DNA of 64,000 bases from Sphingomonas sp. Leaf17 (GCF_001421505.1 NZ_LMKL01000001.1:815001-879000); one strand, 5' to 3'; shown: positions 35,602 through 44,586, counted from the stretch's first letter. Numbers and translations are program-made. The notes: a model not told the origin generated them from the letters alone.

Positions 35602-37110
35602 ATGCCCAAACGCCTTGCGACCCTGCCTCTTTCCGACAGCCTGTTCGGCCGGTTTCTGGTCGCCTGCATGACGCTCGGCTTCATCGCGCTGATCGCGACC
35701 GCCGCCGTCGCGTGGTGGGTCAGCGAGCGCAACGAACGCTATGTGGCGGCGGTCAACCACACCTACCGCGTTGAAAACATGATCGGCGACGTCCACCGGC
35801 TGGTCGAGCAGACCGAGACCGCGCGACGTGGCTTCATGCTCAATCCCGATCCGGCGTTCATGACCAGCTTTGCCGAGGCGCGATCGAGGCTGGCCCCGAC
35901 GCTGAACACGCTGGCGCGGCTGACCGGGGACAATGCGGTGCAGCGCCGGGCGCTGGCCACGATCCGCGCCGATCTGGCGCAACTGGCCCGCCAGCACGAG
36001 GCCAGCAACGCCCTGGTCCGGCGCGGCGACACGGCGGCGGCGGTCGCGCTGTTCCGGGTCGACACCGGGGTCCGGGTGATCCGTGACCTGCGCCGTGTAT
36101 TTCGCGGCATGCTGGTCGAGGAGCGCCGGCTGCTGACGCTGCGCGATGCCGAGCAGCGGACCGGGCAGCGGGCCTTCTACGTCGTGCTTGTCGTGGCGGT
36201 CACCCTGCTGATCCTGCTGGCGCTCGCCTCGCTGCTCACGGTGCTGCGCTACACCCGCGACCTGACGCAGTCGCGCGAAACGCTGCGCGCGCTGAACGAC
36301 ACGCTGGAACTGCAGGTCACGACCCGTACCGCCGACCTGAGCCGCGCGAACGAGGAAATTCAGCGTTTCGCCTATATCGTCAGCCACGACCTGCGATCGC
36401 CGCTGGTCAACGTGATGGGCTTCACCGCCGAGTTGTCGGCCGCGACCGATGCGATGGCCGGGCTGATCGACCGGGCGGAGGCGACCGCGCCGGACATCGT
36501 GACCGAGGATGCCCGGCTGGCGGTGCGCGAGGACCTGCCCGAGGCGATCGGCTTCATCCGCGCCTCGACCCAGAAGATGGACCGGCTCATCAACGCCATC
36601 CTGAAACTGTCGCGCGAGGGGCGGCGGACGATCGCGCCCGAACCGCTCGACGTCGCCGCCCTGGTCGACGGCATCGCCGACACGATGCACCACCGAATCG
36701 TCGAACGCGACGTGACGCTGACCGTGGCGCGGCCGATTCCCGCCATCGTCAGCGACCGGCTGGCGATCGAACAGATCCTGTCGAACCTGATCGAGAATGC
36801 GGTCAAGTATCTGAAACCCGGCGTGCCCGGCGAGATCACCGTGTCGGGCACGGCGGAGGGCGGCCGGGTGATCCTGTCGGTTGCGGACAATGGCCGCGGC
36901 ATCGACCCGCGCGACCACGCCCGCGTGTTCGACCTGTTCCGGCGATCGGGCGCGCAGGACCAGCCCGGCGAGGGCATCGGTCTGGCGCATGTCCGCGCGC
37001 TGGCCTATCGCCTCGGCGGAACGATCGACGTCGCCAGCACCCTTGGCGAAGGGGCGACATTCCGGCTCAACCTGCCAAAAACCCTGACCCTGCGGGAAAA
37101 CGCATCATGA
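35602..37110 (+). CDS. CHASE3-type sensor histidine kinase
   Basis: 502 aa inner-membrane kinase. TM1 at about 18-40, a periplasmic helical CHASE3-like sensor (41-190, with VEQTETARRGFMLNPDPAF), and TM2 at about 192-214. A coiled coil leads to HisKA with phospho-His near 262 (RFAYIVSHDLRSPLVNVMG), then HATPase: SNLIENAVKYLKPG (N box), VADNGRGIDPRDHARVFD (G1) and GEGIGLAHVRALAYRLGG (G2). The kinase part is of the phytochrome/bacteriophytochrome-like class that works with single-domain receivers. The next gene, a receiver, overlaps its stop by 4 nt. Confidence 0.93.
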   Translation: MPKRLATLPLSDSLFGRFLVACMTLGFIALIATAAVAWWVSERNERYVAAVNHTYRVENMIGDVHRLVEQTETARRGFMLNPDPAFMTSFAEARSRLAPTLNTLARLTGDNAVQRRALATIRADLAQLARQHEASNALVRRGDTAAAVALFRVDTGVRVIRDLRRVFRGMLVEERRLLTLRDAEQRTGQRAFYVVLVVAVTLLILLALASLLTVLRYTRDLTQSRETLRALNDTLELQVTTRTADLSRANEEIQRFAYIVSHDLRSPLVNVMGFTAELSAATDAMAGLIDRAEATAPDIVTEDARLAVREDLPEAIGFIRASTQKMDRLINAILKLSREGRRTIAPEPLDVAALVDGIADTMHHRIVERDVTLTVARPIPAIVSDRLAIEQILSNLIENAVKYLKPGVPGEITVSGTAEGGRVILSVADNGRGIDPRDHARVFDLFRRSGAQDQPGEGIGLAHVRALAYRLGGTIDVASTLGEGATFRLNLPKTLTLRENAS

Positions 37111-37556
37111 ACGATTACAAATCCGTCAGCATTGTCATGATCGAGGACGACGAGGGTCACGCCCGCCTGATCGAGAAGAACATCCGCCGTGCCGGCATCT
37201 CGAACGAGATCACCCATTTCCTCGATGGCACCACCGCGCTCGATTACCTGTTCAACGCGGCCGATGGTCCGGCGAAGAACGGTCCCGCGCTCGTCCTGCT
37301 CGACCTGAACCTGCCCGACATGAGCGGAACCGACATCCTGGTGAAGATCAAGGCCGAGGACAGCCCGCTGAAGCGAACGCCCGTCGTTGTGCTGACCACG
37401 ACCGACGACAAGGTCGAGATCCAGCGCTGCTACGATCTGGGCTGCAACGTCTACATCACCAAGCCCGTGAACTACGAGAGCTTCGCGGTCGCGATCCGTC
37501 AGCTTGGGCTGTTCCTGTCGGTCATCCAGGTCCCCGACCTTGAGGATAACGGATGA
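37107..37556 (+). CDS. single-domain response regulator
   Basis: 149 aa, one receiver domain of the Rcp1 type. Acidic pocket in MIEDDEGHARLI, phosphoacceptor Asp in LVLLDLNLPDMSG, signalling Thr in VVVLTTTDD and Lys in NVYITKPVNYESF. No output domain. Overlaps the kinase before it and the next gene by 4 nt each, so the three are made together. It likely takes phosphate from the CHASE3 kinase and passes it on or acts by protein contact. Confidence 0.94.
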   Translation: MNDYKSVSIVMIEDDEGHARLIEKNIRRAGISNEITHFLDGTTALDYLFNAADGPAKNGPALVLLDLNLPDMSGTDILVKIKAEDSPLKRTPVVVLTTTDDKVEIQRCYDLGCNVYITKPVNYESFAVAIRQLGLFLSVIQVPDLEDNG

Positions 37557-38584
37557 GCGGACCCGCCGTCCTCTATATCGACGACGACGACGGCCTCAGG
37601 CGGCTGGTGGCGCGGGCGCTTGCCCGGCGCGGCTATACCGTGACGATGGCCGCGCGCGGCGACGAGGGCGTGGCGCTGGCCCGCGAGCAGTTCTTCGATC
37701 TGGTCGCGGTCGACCATTACATGCCCGGCCTGAACGGGCTGGAGACGATGGCCGCGCTGCACGCGCTGCCCGTGCCGCCACCGGTGGTGTACGTCACCGG
37801 GTCCGAGGAAACGCAGGTCGCGGTCTCCGCGCTGAAGGCCGGGGCGGCCGACTATGTGGTGAAGACGATCGGCGACGATTTCTTCGACCTGCTGGCCGCA
37901 ACCTTCGCGCAGGTGTGCGAGAAGGCCGAGCTGGAGCGCGGCAAGGCGGCGGCCGAGGCGGAATTGCGCGCCAGCAACGCCCGGCTGGAGGCGTTGCTGG
38001 GCGAGGTGAACCACCGCGTCGCCAATTCGCTGCAACTGGTCACCGCGATGGTCCGGCTGCAATCCGCGGCACTCGACGACGGCCCCGCCCGGGCCGCCCT
38101 GGAGGATACACAGCGCCGGATCGCGGCGATCGCGCAGGTCCACCGCCGGCTGTACACCAGCAACGACGTCGAAAGCGTCGATATGCAGGAATATCTGGGC
38201 GCGCTGGTCGAGGAGCTGGCCGAAACCTGGTCGACCGACGCGGCGCCGCGCGCACTGACGCTGGCCGCCGAACCGATCCGCCTGCCGACCGATCGTGCGG
38301 TGTCGCTGGGCGTGATCGTCACCGAACTGGTCACCAACGCCTGCAAATACGCCTATCCGGGTGGGGCGGGCGAGGTGCGGGTCGGCCTGCACCGGATCGA
38401 CGACGACTTCTTCCTGCTGGCGGTCGAGGACGACGGCTGCGGCATCGCCGACGGGACCGTGCCCAAGGGTACGGGCCTTGGCACCAAGCTGGTCCGGGCG
38501 ATGGCGCAGAGCCTGCAGACGGCGATCGAATATGAACCCCGCACGACCGGCGTGCGCGCGACCCTGCGCGCGGCGGTGCGATAG
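37553..38584 (+). CDS. receiver domain fused to a HisKA_2/HWE-type histidine kinase
   Basis: 343 aa. Receiver at 1-120 (LYIDDDDGLRRLV, phospho-Asp53 in LVAVDHYMPGLNG, Lys in VVKTIGDD). A coiled coil follows, then HisKA_2 (EVNHRVANSLQLVTAMVRLQS, His near 152) and a HATPase_c with ELVTNACKYAYPGG and GTGLGTKLVRAMAQSL. It has no transmembrane segment. Kinases of this type in alphaproteobacteria often act on stress or light pathways, but no PhyR/NepR/EcfG is present in the window. Third gene of the overlapping signalling operon. Confidence 0.93.
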   Translation: MSGPAVLYIDDDDGLRRLVARALARRGYTVTMAARGDEGVALAREQFFDLVAVDHYMPGLNGLETMAALHALPVPPPVVYVTGSEETQVAVSALKAGAADYVVKTIGDDFFDLLAATFAQVCEKAELERGKAAAEAELRASNARLEALLGEVNHRVANSLQLVTAMVRLQSAALDDGPARAALEDTQRRIAAIAQVHRRLYTSNDVESVDMQEYLGALVEELAETWSTDAAPRALTLAAEPIRLPTDRAVSLGVIVTELVTNACKYAYPGGAGEVRVGLHRIDDDFFLLAVEDDGCGIADGTVPKGTGLGTKLVRAMAQSLQTAIEYEPRTTGVRATLRAAVR

Positions 38585-38604
38585 CGGGCCTTGCCAGACC
38601 CACT

Positions 38605-38634
38605 CCTGTTTCCCCGCGCGGGCGGGGGAACAGG
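38605..38634. terminator. hairpin after the signalling operon
   Basis: CCTGTTTCCCC pairs with GGGGGAACAGG with one mismatch and an 8-nt loop, 20 nt after the last stop. No T run follows. It may serve both converging transcripts or be one of the palindromic repeats. Confidence 0.4.
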
Positions 38635-38663
38635 GGCCTTGTATCCAGACCGGATGCGCGCCC

Positions 38664-39398
38664 TTACGGCTTGCGGAACTTGTAGACGAACTGATCGGTC
38701 TTGCCGCGGATTGCCGGGTCGAAGACGTTCTTGCTGTGGTCGTCGGCCGGATTGCGCAGCACGCGCGATTCGCCGACGAAGGTGAAGCCGGCCGACGTCA
38801 CCTGGCGCTTGACCGCCGCCGGGTCAATCCGGTGCGTGGTTTCGGTGCCGGTCATCTCGCTGCCCGGCTTGTCGGCATGGTCGATGATGACATAGGTGCC
38901 GCCATGCCTGAGCATGCGGAACACCGCCGCGTCGAACGCGCGCAACGCCGGTTCGCCCGCACCCTTGTTGGGGATGTCGTGATAGTTCTGCACGGTCCAG
39001 ACCAGATCGACCGGGACCGGCGCGGTCGGCAGGTTGGTCGCCTGAACCTCCGCCGTCACATTGGCGAGGCCGCGGCCTTTGAGCGCTGGCAGCGATTTCT
39101 CGGCATAGCGCGCGCCCGCCACCGGCCACAGCGCGAAGACGCGCCCCTTTGGTCCGACGACGCCGGAAAAGATCCGGGTCCAGTAGCCCGAACCCGGCAG
39201 GTAATCGACGACGGTCTGTCCGGGCTTCAGGCCGGAAAAGGCGACCACGGCCGCCGCCTGTCGCCGGGCGTCGTCGCCCTGCTGATCGGCGCGGACCGGA
39301 TCGGCGAGCGCGCGCGCGACCGGCGAGGGTATCGTCTGCGCCGGGGTGGCCGCGGCCACCACCGCGCAGGCCGCAACGGCGATCAGGGCCTTCATCAT
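38664..39398 (-). CDS. exported class I SAM-dependent methyltransferase-like protein
   Basis: 244 aa. A Sec signal (ALIAVAACAVVAAATPAQT) precedes a Rossmann methyltransferase fold: motif I VVDYLPGSGYWTRIFSGVVG, RVFALWPVAGARYAE, then DLVWTVQNYHDI and VFRMLRHGGTYVIIDHADKPGS. Class I methyltransferases are normally cytosolic, since SAM is not known in the periplasm, so the signal peptide is notable. Proteins of this plan occur in sphingomonads and Caulobacter relatives; the substrate is unknown. Transcribed after the globin gene. Confidence 0.83.
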   Translation of the reverse strand: MMKALIAVAACAVVAAATPAQTIPSPVARALADPVRADQQGDDARRQAAAVVAFSGLKPGQTVVDYLPGSGYWTRIFSGVVGPKGRVFALWPVAGARYAEKSLPALKGRGLANVTAEVQATNLPTAPVPVDLVWTVQNYHDIPNKGAGEPALRAFDAAVFRMLRHGGTYVIIDHADKPGSEMTGTETTHRIDPAAVKRQVTSAGFTFVGESRVLRNPADDHSKNVFDPAIRGKTDQFVYKFRKP

Positions 39399-39484
39399 GT
39401 CCGTCTCCCATCACCGCGTGGTCGCGGCACCATGGCGGGCATGATGGCCGAGGCGGCGGCGGCGCGTCGAGCGGAAAATGCGCG

Positions 39485-39949
39485 TCAGCGTTCGACGATG
39501 TCGCGCTTCATCGGCGCGAGCTTCGCCAGCAGCCGGTTCTGGGCCATGAACGGGACGCCTTCCTGTCGCATCGCCGCCTGCAGGTTTTCGACCAGCGCGC
39601 CCATGTCCGCCTGCTGGATGCCCAGATCGCGGTGCGAGTCCTTCATCGTCCGGCCGGTATAGGCGCAGCCGCCGTTCAGGATGTAGCAGAACTGCTCCTT
39701 CAGCGTCCGTCGCAGCCGCGCCATGTCCTGACCGCGAAAGATGTCGCCGATGCGCCGGTCGGCGATCGAGCGGACGACAAGGTCGTCGACGATCCGGTCG
39801 ACGCCGTCGCGCCCGTGGAACGCGCGCCACAAGCCGTCGCCGCCGACCGGCGTCGCGCCGGCATTGGCATCGGACACGGTATAGGGATCCACCGGCTCCT
39901 CCGGCACGACGACCGTCTGGGTGGCCAGCAACAGGGCGATCAACAGCAT
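39485..39949 (-). CDS. exported group-1 truncated haemoglobin
   Basis: 154 aa. A short hydrophobic leader (MLLIALLLATQTVVV) and acidic linker precede a two-over-two globin: VDDLVVRSIADRRIGDIFRG, MARLRRTLKEQFCYILNGG, the proximal-His stretch TMKDSHRDLGIQQADMGALV, and the C-terminal helix. Group I globins handle O2 or NO. Most are cytosolic; a leader is unusual. AAGGA lies 8 nt before the ATG. It lies 29 nt after the DUF3034 stop and before the exported methyltransferase. Confidence 0.85.
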   Translation of the reverse strand: MLLIALLLATQTVVVPEEPVDPYTVSDANAGATPVGGDGLWRAFHGRDGVDRIVDDLVVRSIADRRIGDIFRGQDMARLRRTLKEQFCYILNGGCAYTGRTMKDSHRDLGIQQADMGALVENLQAAMRQEGVPFMAQNRLLAKLAPMKRDIVER

Positions 39950-39978
39950 CTCGTCATCCTTGTATCAGCGCCGGGATA

Positions 39979-40887
39979 TCAGAACGCGCCCTGCAGCGAC
40001 AGGAACAGCCCGCGCTGGCCCGGCACCGTGGCGATGTCGCCCATATCGGCATAGGCCGCCGACAGCGTCACGTTGCGCTGCATCGCCCAGGCGGCGAACA
40101 GGTCGTAGCTGTCGTCCTCGTTGGCGAAGCGCAGATTGTTCGGCTTGGTCCGGTATTCGCCGCCGACCAGCAGGCGCGACGTCAGCAGCATCCCCGCCGA
40201 CCCCTCGAACTGCGCGGTGCGCCCGGCGGTCCGGTCCCCGCCGAAGCCGAGCAGACCCAGCTGGTTGGCCTTGGTCAACCGGACCGTCGCGTCGACCACC
40301 AGGCTTTGCGCCAGAAGCACCTTGGTCGCCGACACATAGAAATCCGTCCCGCGCGTCTCGCGCGCGCCGACCGCGCGGACGACGGCGGCCTTGTCGGCGA
40401 TCTTGTGCTGCACGCCGATCGCGATCTGCGGCAGGGACGCCGCCCCCCACACCGCATCCCCCGCGATTCGTAGTTTCGCGCCAAGGATATCCTGCGCGAA
40501 GGTGAAGCCGCGACCCAGCCCCAGCGCGGCCCCCGCCCGCCGCGTGTCGAAACTCTGGTGCGCGTAGGACAGCTCGACCCGGTCGAACAGGCCGATCGCC
40601 GCGCCATAGCTTTTCAGGTCGAAATCGGGCAGCGCCACCAGTGTCGCATGCGCGCTGCCGCCGATGCCGGCGTCGGTTTCGTTGCCGGCGATCATCGCCC
40701 ATGTCGCGATACCGCCGCCGGCCGCGCCCTCGACATTGGTGATCCCGTCGGTCAGGACCAGCTTGCCCCCGGCGCGATGATCCCCGGCGATCGCCGGACT
40801 GGCGGCCAGGCCACCACCTGCCAGCGCAAGCGTGGCAAGAACGACGAAGACGGACGGATAACGTCGGATGCGGTCGGGCTTCTGCAT
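39979..40887 (-). CDS. DUF3034 family outer-surface protein
   Basis: 302 aa from ATG 40887 (MQKPDRIRRYP), a signal peptide (VFVVLATLALAGGGLAASPAIA) and a beta-rich body ending in Phe (GLFLSLQGAF), which suggests a barrel-like envelope protein. KLVLTDGITNVEGAAGGGIATWAMIAG is the recognisable start of DUF3034; function unknown. ATG 40917 would add ten residues. Divergent from the cupredoxin gene across 77 nt. Confidence 0.82.
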   Translation of the reverse strand: MQKPDRIRRYPSVFVVLATLALAGGGLAASPAIAGDHRAGGKLVLTDGITNVEGAAGGGIATWAMIAGNETDAGIGGSAHATLVALPDFDLKSYGAAIGLFDRVELSYAHQSFDTRRAGAALGLGRGFTFAQDILGAKLRIAGDAVWGAASLPQIAIGVQHKIADKAAVVRAVGARETRGTDFYVSATKVLLAQSLVVDATVRLTKANQLGLLGFGGDRTAGRTAQFEGSAGMLLTSRLLVGGEYRTKPNNLRFANEDDSYDLFAAWAMQRNVTLSAAYADMGDIATVPGQRGLFLSLQGAF

Positions 40888-40964
40888 GGCCGACCCAATG
40901 GATCCATAGTGGTTCATATACCGTAAACCGGGCTTTCACCCACCTGAAACGATTGTCGCGATAG

Positions 40965-41588
40965 ATGCAGGTTATGACGATCCGTTTTTCCGCCGCCCTG
41001 ATTCCCCCTGCAATGCTGGCCGCGTCCGCACTGGCCGTGCCGTCGACGGTATTGGCCGCCAGCGTGACCATCGACGTCCGCGGCCCCGACGGCCGGCCGC
41101 TGCCCGGCGCGGTGGTCAGCGTGGAATCCCCGCGCGGCGGCACCCCCGTCGTGCGCGGGCCGTATGTGGTCGAACAGCGCGACATCACCTTCCAGCCCGA
41201 CGTGCTGATCGTGCCCGTGGGGGCCAGCGTCGTGTTTCCCAATCGCGACAAGGTCCGCCACCACGTCTATTCCTTCTCCAAGGCCAGGAAGTTCGACCTG
41301 AAGCTGTACGGACGCGAGGATGCGCGCAGCATCGTGTTCGACAAGGCGGGCGTCGTCACGCTGGGCTGCAACATCCACGACCGGATGAACGGTGCGATCT
41401 ACGTTACCGCGTCCCCCTTCACGGTGCGGACCGACGCCGCCGGCCGCGCCGCCCTGTCCGGTGTTCCAACCGGACCAGTGACCATTCGCGTATGGCACCC
41501 GTCGATCCGCGCGGCCGGCAACGTGCTGAGCCAGACCGCGTCGGTCGCCGCCACCGGCCTGTCCACCACCTACGCGATCCGCCGATGA
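40965..41588 (+). CDS. periplasmic cupredoxin-like protein (methylamine-utilisation-like)
   Basis: 207 aa. Signal peptide (ending VLAAS), then a beta-sandwich with a type-1 copper site: His in DKVRHHVYSFSK and Cys/His/Met in GCNIHDRMNGAIYVTASP, the CxxxHxxxM order of blue-copper proteins. A C-terminal segment (SGVPTGPVTIRVWHPSIRAAG) follows. Annotated in relatives as a methylamine-utilisation-like protein, with no evidence here for methylamine use. The c-di-GMP gene starts inside its stop (ATGA). Confidence 0.85.
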   Translation: MQVMTIRFSAALIPPAMLAASALAVPSTVLAASVTIDVRGPDGRPLPGAVVSVESPRGGTPVVRGPYVVEQRDITFQPDVLIVPVGASVVFPNRDKVRHHVYSFSKARKFDLKLYGREDARSIVFDKAGVVTLGCNIHDRMNGAIYVTASPFTVRTDAAGRAALSGVPTGPVTIRVWHPSIRAAGNVLSQTASVAATGLSTTYAIRR

Positions 41589-43945
41589 CGATCCCGTGGC
41601 GCTGGCGGTTCAGGAGCCTCAGGGCGCGGCTGGCGGTGCTGTACGCGCTGCTGTTCGCGGCCGCGCTGGTCGTCGTCGCCATCGTCGCGCAGACCATGAT
41701 CTGGAACCACGCGCGCGAATCGGTCGCCGCCGAATTGACCGCGAGCGGATCGGTGTACGACCGGCTCTGGGCCTTGCGCGCCAAGTCGCTGACCGGGTCG
41801 GCCGATGTGCTGGCACGGGATTTCGGGTTCCGCGCGGCGGTGGCCAGCGGCGACCGTCCGACGATCGAATCCGCGCTGGTCAACCTGCAGGCGCGCGCCG
41901 GCGTGGCCCATGCGGTCGTCGTCAACCTGGACGGAACGGTCATCGGCGCGGCGGCGGACCTGAGCGCGACGGTTGCCCGCCTGCCCTTCACCCTGGCCGA
42001 CGGTCGGCGCGACGCGGTGGTGGCCTCCGGCGGATCGGTCTTTCGCCTGGTCCTGTCGCCGATCCTGGCCCCGACCGAAATCGGCTGGGTCGTGTTCGCG
42101 GTGCCGCTGGATGCCGGCGAGATGCGCGCGCTGGAGAAACTGTCGGCGATCCCGCTGATCGCGACGATGCTGCGCCGTGATTCCGCCGGTCACTGGATCG
42201 CCGCCGACGGGTCCGTGGGTGCCAATGCGCAGACCGATGCGCTGGTCGCCGAAACGCGCGCGGCCCGCCTGCTGTCGCTGCCGCAAGGGCGTGCCTATGC
42301 GCTGGCCAAGCGGCTGCCCGGTCCGTCGGGCCAGCCACAGGCGGCGCTGCTGATCCGCTATCCGCTGGATGCGGCGCTTGCCCCCTATCTGCCGCTGCAG
42401 GTGGGCATGATGGTCGCCGGGCTGCTCGGGCTGGTGCTGGTGATCGCCGGCAGTCAGCGGCTGGCGCGCGGGATTGCCGGGCCGATCGCCGCACTGGACC
42501 GGGCGGCGCGCGCCCTGGAGGACGGCGGGCGGACCGAAGTGGCGGTCGAGGGCCGCGACGAAATCGGCCGGCTTGCCGAGAGTTTCAACAAGATGTCGGC
42601 CGGCATCGTCGAGCGCGAACACCGGATCACGCATCTGGCGCTGCACGACGCGCTGACCGGCCTGCCCAACCGCAGCTTCTTCCGCCAGTCGCTCGACCAG
42701 GCGCTGACCCGCAGCGTGCGGTCGGGCGAAAGCGTGGCGGTGCTGTCGCTCGACCTCGACGGGTTCAAGGGGGTGAACGACACGCTGGGCCATCCGGTCG
42801 GTGACGCCCTGCTGCGGATGGTCGGCACGATGCTGGCCGAACGCGTGACCGACGGCCTGCTGGCCCGGCTGGGCGGCGACGAATTCGCGATCATCCTGAA
42901 CGGGGCGATCGACCCGGCCCGCCCGCGCGAGCTGGCGCAGGCGATCATCGACATGTTGCGCGCGCCGCTGGTCGTCGACGATCATCCGGTCATGATCGCG
43001 ACCAGCATCGGCATCGCGATCGGCCCGGCCGATGGCGCGGATGCCGACCATCTGCTGAAGCATGCCGACCTGGCGCTGTACCGCGCCAAGCAGGACGGGC
43101 GCGGCATCTATCGCTTTTTCGAACCCGCGCTGGACGCCGCCGCCCGCGCGCGCCGGCAACTGGAGCTGGACCTGCGCCGGGGCCTGCACGACGGCGAGTT
43201 CGCACTGCACTTCCAGCCGATCTTCGACCTGAAGGCCCAGCGGATCGGCGGGTTCGAGGCCCTGCTGCGCTGGAACCACCCGACACGCGGGTTCGTGTCG
43301 CCGGTCGAGTTCATCCCCGTGGCCGAGGAAACCGGCCTCATCATCGGCCTTGGCGAATGGGTGATCCACGAGGCCTGTCGACAGGCGGTACACTGGCCCG
43401 ACCACGTCCGGGTCGCGGTCAACGTGTCCCCGATCCAGTTCCGCAACGACGGATTCAAATCAATCGTGCTGCAGGCCCTCACCCGCAGCGGGCTGGTGCC
43501 GCAGCGGCTGGAGGTCGAGATCACCGAATCGGTGTTCCTGGATGGCGAAGGTCCGGTCGTGTCGCTGCTGCACAGCCTGCGCGCGATGGGCATCCGCATC
43601 GCGCTGGACGATTTCGGCACCGGCTATTCCTCGCTCAGCTATTTGCGGAGCTTTCCCTTCGACAAGCTGAAGATCGACCGGTCGTTCGTCATCAGCGTGG
43701 CGCAGGACCCAAGCGCCGCGGCGATCGTCCGCGCGATCCTCGACCTCGCATCGGCGCTCGGCATGGATACCACGGCCGAGGGGGTCGAGGACGAGGATCA
43801 GCTGGCGCGACTGCACGGACAGGGCTGCGGCAGTATCCAGGGCTATCTGTTCAGCCGCCCGGTCGCCGCCGCCGGGATCGCCGGCCTGCTGGCCTCGGAC
43901 CTTACGGGGATCGAGGAGCGCGCGGACCACGCCCGCGCCGCCTGA
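41585..43945 (+). CDS. membrane sensor with HAMP, GGDEF and EAL domains
   Basis: 786 aa. TM1 near residues 12-34, a periplasmic sensor (35-about 270, CACHE-like), TM2 near 275-295, HAMP, then GGDEF (RLGGDEFAII, near 430) and EAL (GFEALLRWNHPTRGFVSPVE, near 557; DDFGTGYSSLSYLRSFPFDKLKID near 677). Both active motifs look intact, so it may make and break c-di-GMP. ATG 41585 overlaps the cupredoxin stop by 4 nt. The pairing suggests that the copper protein feeds the sensor domain. Confidence 0.92.
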   Translation: MTIPWRWRFRSLRARLAVLYALLFAAALVVVAIVAQTMIWNHARESVAAELTASGSVYDRLWALRAKSLTGSADVLARDFGFRAAVASGDRPTIESALVNLQARAGVAHAVVVNLDGTVIGAAADLSATVARLPFTLADGRRDAVVASGGSVFRLVLSPILAPTEIGWVVFAVPLDAGEMRALEKLSAIPLIATMLRRDSAGHWIAADGSVGANAQTDALVAETRAARLLSLPQGRAYALAKRLPGPSGQPQAALLIRYPLDAALAPYLPLQVGMMVAGLLGLVLVIAGSQRLARGIAGPIAALDRAARALEDGGRTEVAVEGRDEIGRLAESFNKMSAGIVEREHRITHLALHDALTGLPNRSFFRQSLDQALTRSVRSGESVAVLSLDLDGFKGVNDTLGHPVGDALLRMVGTMLAERVTDGLLARLGGDEFAIILNGAIDPARPRELAQAIIDMLRAPLVVDDHPVMIATSIGIAIGPADGADADHLLKHADLALYRAKQDGRGIYRFFEPALDAAARARRQLELDLRRGLHDGEFALHFQPIFDLKAQRIGGFEALLRWNHPTRGFVSPVEFIPVAEETGLIIGLGEWVIHEACRQAVHWPDHVRVAVNVSPIQFRNDGFKSIVLQALTRSGLVPQRLEVEITESVFLDGEGPVVSLLHSLRAMGIRIALDDFGTGYSSLSYLRSFPFDKLKIDRSFVISVAQDPSAAAIVRAILDLASALGMDTTAEGVEDEDQLARLHGQGCGSIQGYLFSRPVAAAGIAGLLASDLTGIEERADHARAA

Positions 43946-43965
43946 CCCCCGATTCGCGCCACGGC

Positions 43966-44586
43966 TCAGCGCGGCGGCACCATCGGACCGCCCTTCTCGA
44001 TCGCGCGTTGCAGGCCGGGACAGGCCTTCAGCCGGTCGAGATAGGCGACGATGCCCGGATGCCCGTCCAGCAACCCGGCCTGATGCGCCATGTCGAGCAT
44101 ATAGGTCATCTGCATGTCCGCCAGCGTGATTCGGTCGCCCATCAGATAGGGGCCGGCGATCCCCGACAGGAGATAATCGAGCGTGCGCGCGACCCGGTCC
44201 TTTGCGAACCCGTCGACCTTGTCGGGCAGGCCGCCGAGCATTCCGCCGATCAGCGCCATCATGATCGGAAAGCCGGCGGTGCTTTCGACATAGTCCAGCC
44301 ATTCCTCGTGCAGCGCATGCGCGGTGGTCCCGGCGGGTGGCGTGAAGCGGCCCTGCCCGTGGCGGTCGTGCAGGTAGCGCAGGATGGTGGCGGATTCGGC
44401 CAGCACCAGATCGCCGTCGACGATCGCCGGCGACTTGCCGAGCGGGTGGGCGGATTTCAGCGTCTCGGGCGCCGAGAACTCCGGCGTGCGGGGATAGCGA
44501 ACCAGATCATAGGGGAGATTCAGTTCTTCGAGCAGCCAGATGATCCGTGTGCCGCGGGAATAGTCGAGATGATGCAGGGTCAGCAT
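43966..44586 (-). CDS. glutathione S-transferase
   Basis: 206 aa. N-terminal thioredoxin-like domain (MLTLHHLDYSRGTRIIWLLEEL, then HPLGKSPAIVDGDLVLAESATILRYL with the cis-Pro and glutathione ES motif) and an all-helical C-terminal domain (FMMALIG-type region, YLMGDRITLADMQMTYML). Soluble. Substrate unknown. Monocistronic; divergent from the flavoprotein gene. Confidence 0.92.
   Translation of the reverse strand: MLTLHHLDYSRGTRIIWLLEELNLPYDLVRYPRTPEFSAPETLKSAHPLGKSPAIVDGDLVLAESATILRYLHDRHGQGRFTPPAGTTAHALHEEWLDYVESTAGFPIMMALIGGMLGGLPDKVDGFAKDRVARTLDYLLSGIAGPYLMGDRITLADMQMTYMLDMAHQAGLLDGHPGIVAYLDRLKACPGLQRAIEKGGPMVPPR

Noticed and set aside
35602..38584. general stress response core (PhyR/NepR/EcfG)
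   Set aside because: The HWE-type kinase is present, but none of the three core proteins is encoded in the window.
40965..41588. methylamine dehydrogenase cluster
   Set aside because: Only the cupredoxin-like protein is present; no mauA/mauB or cofactor genes.
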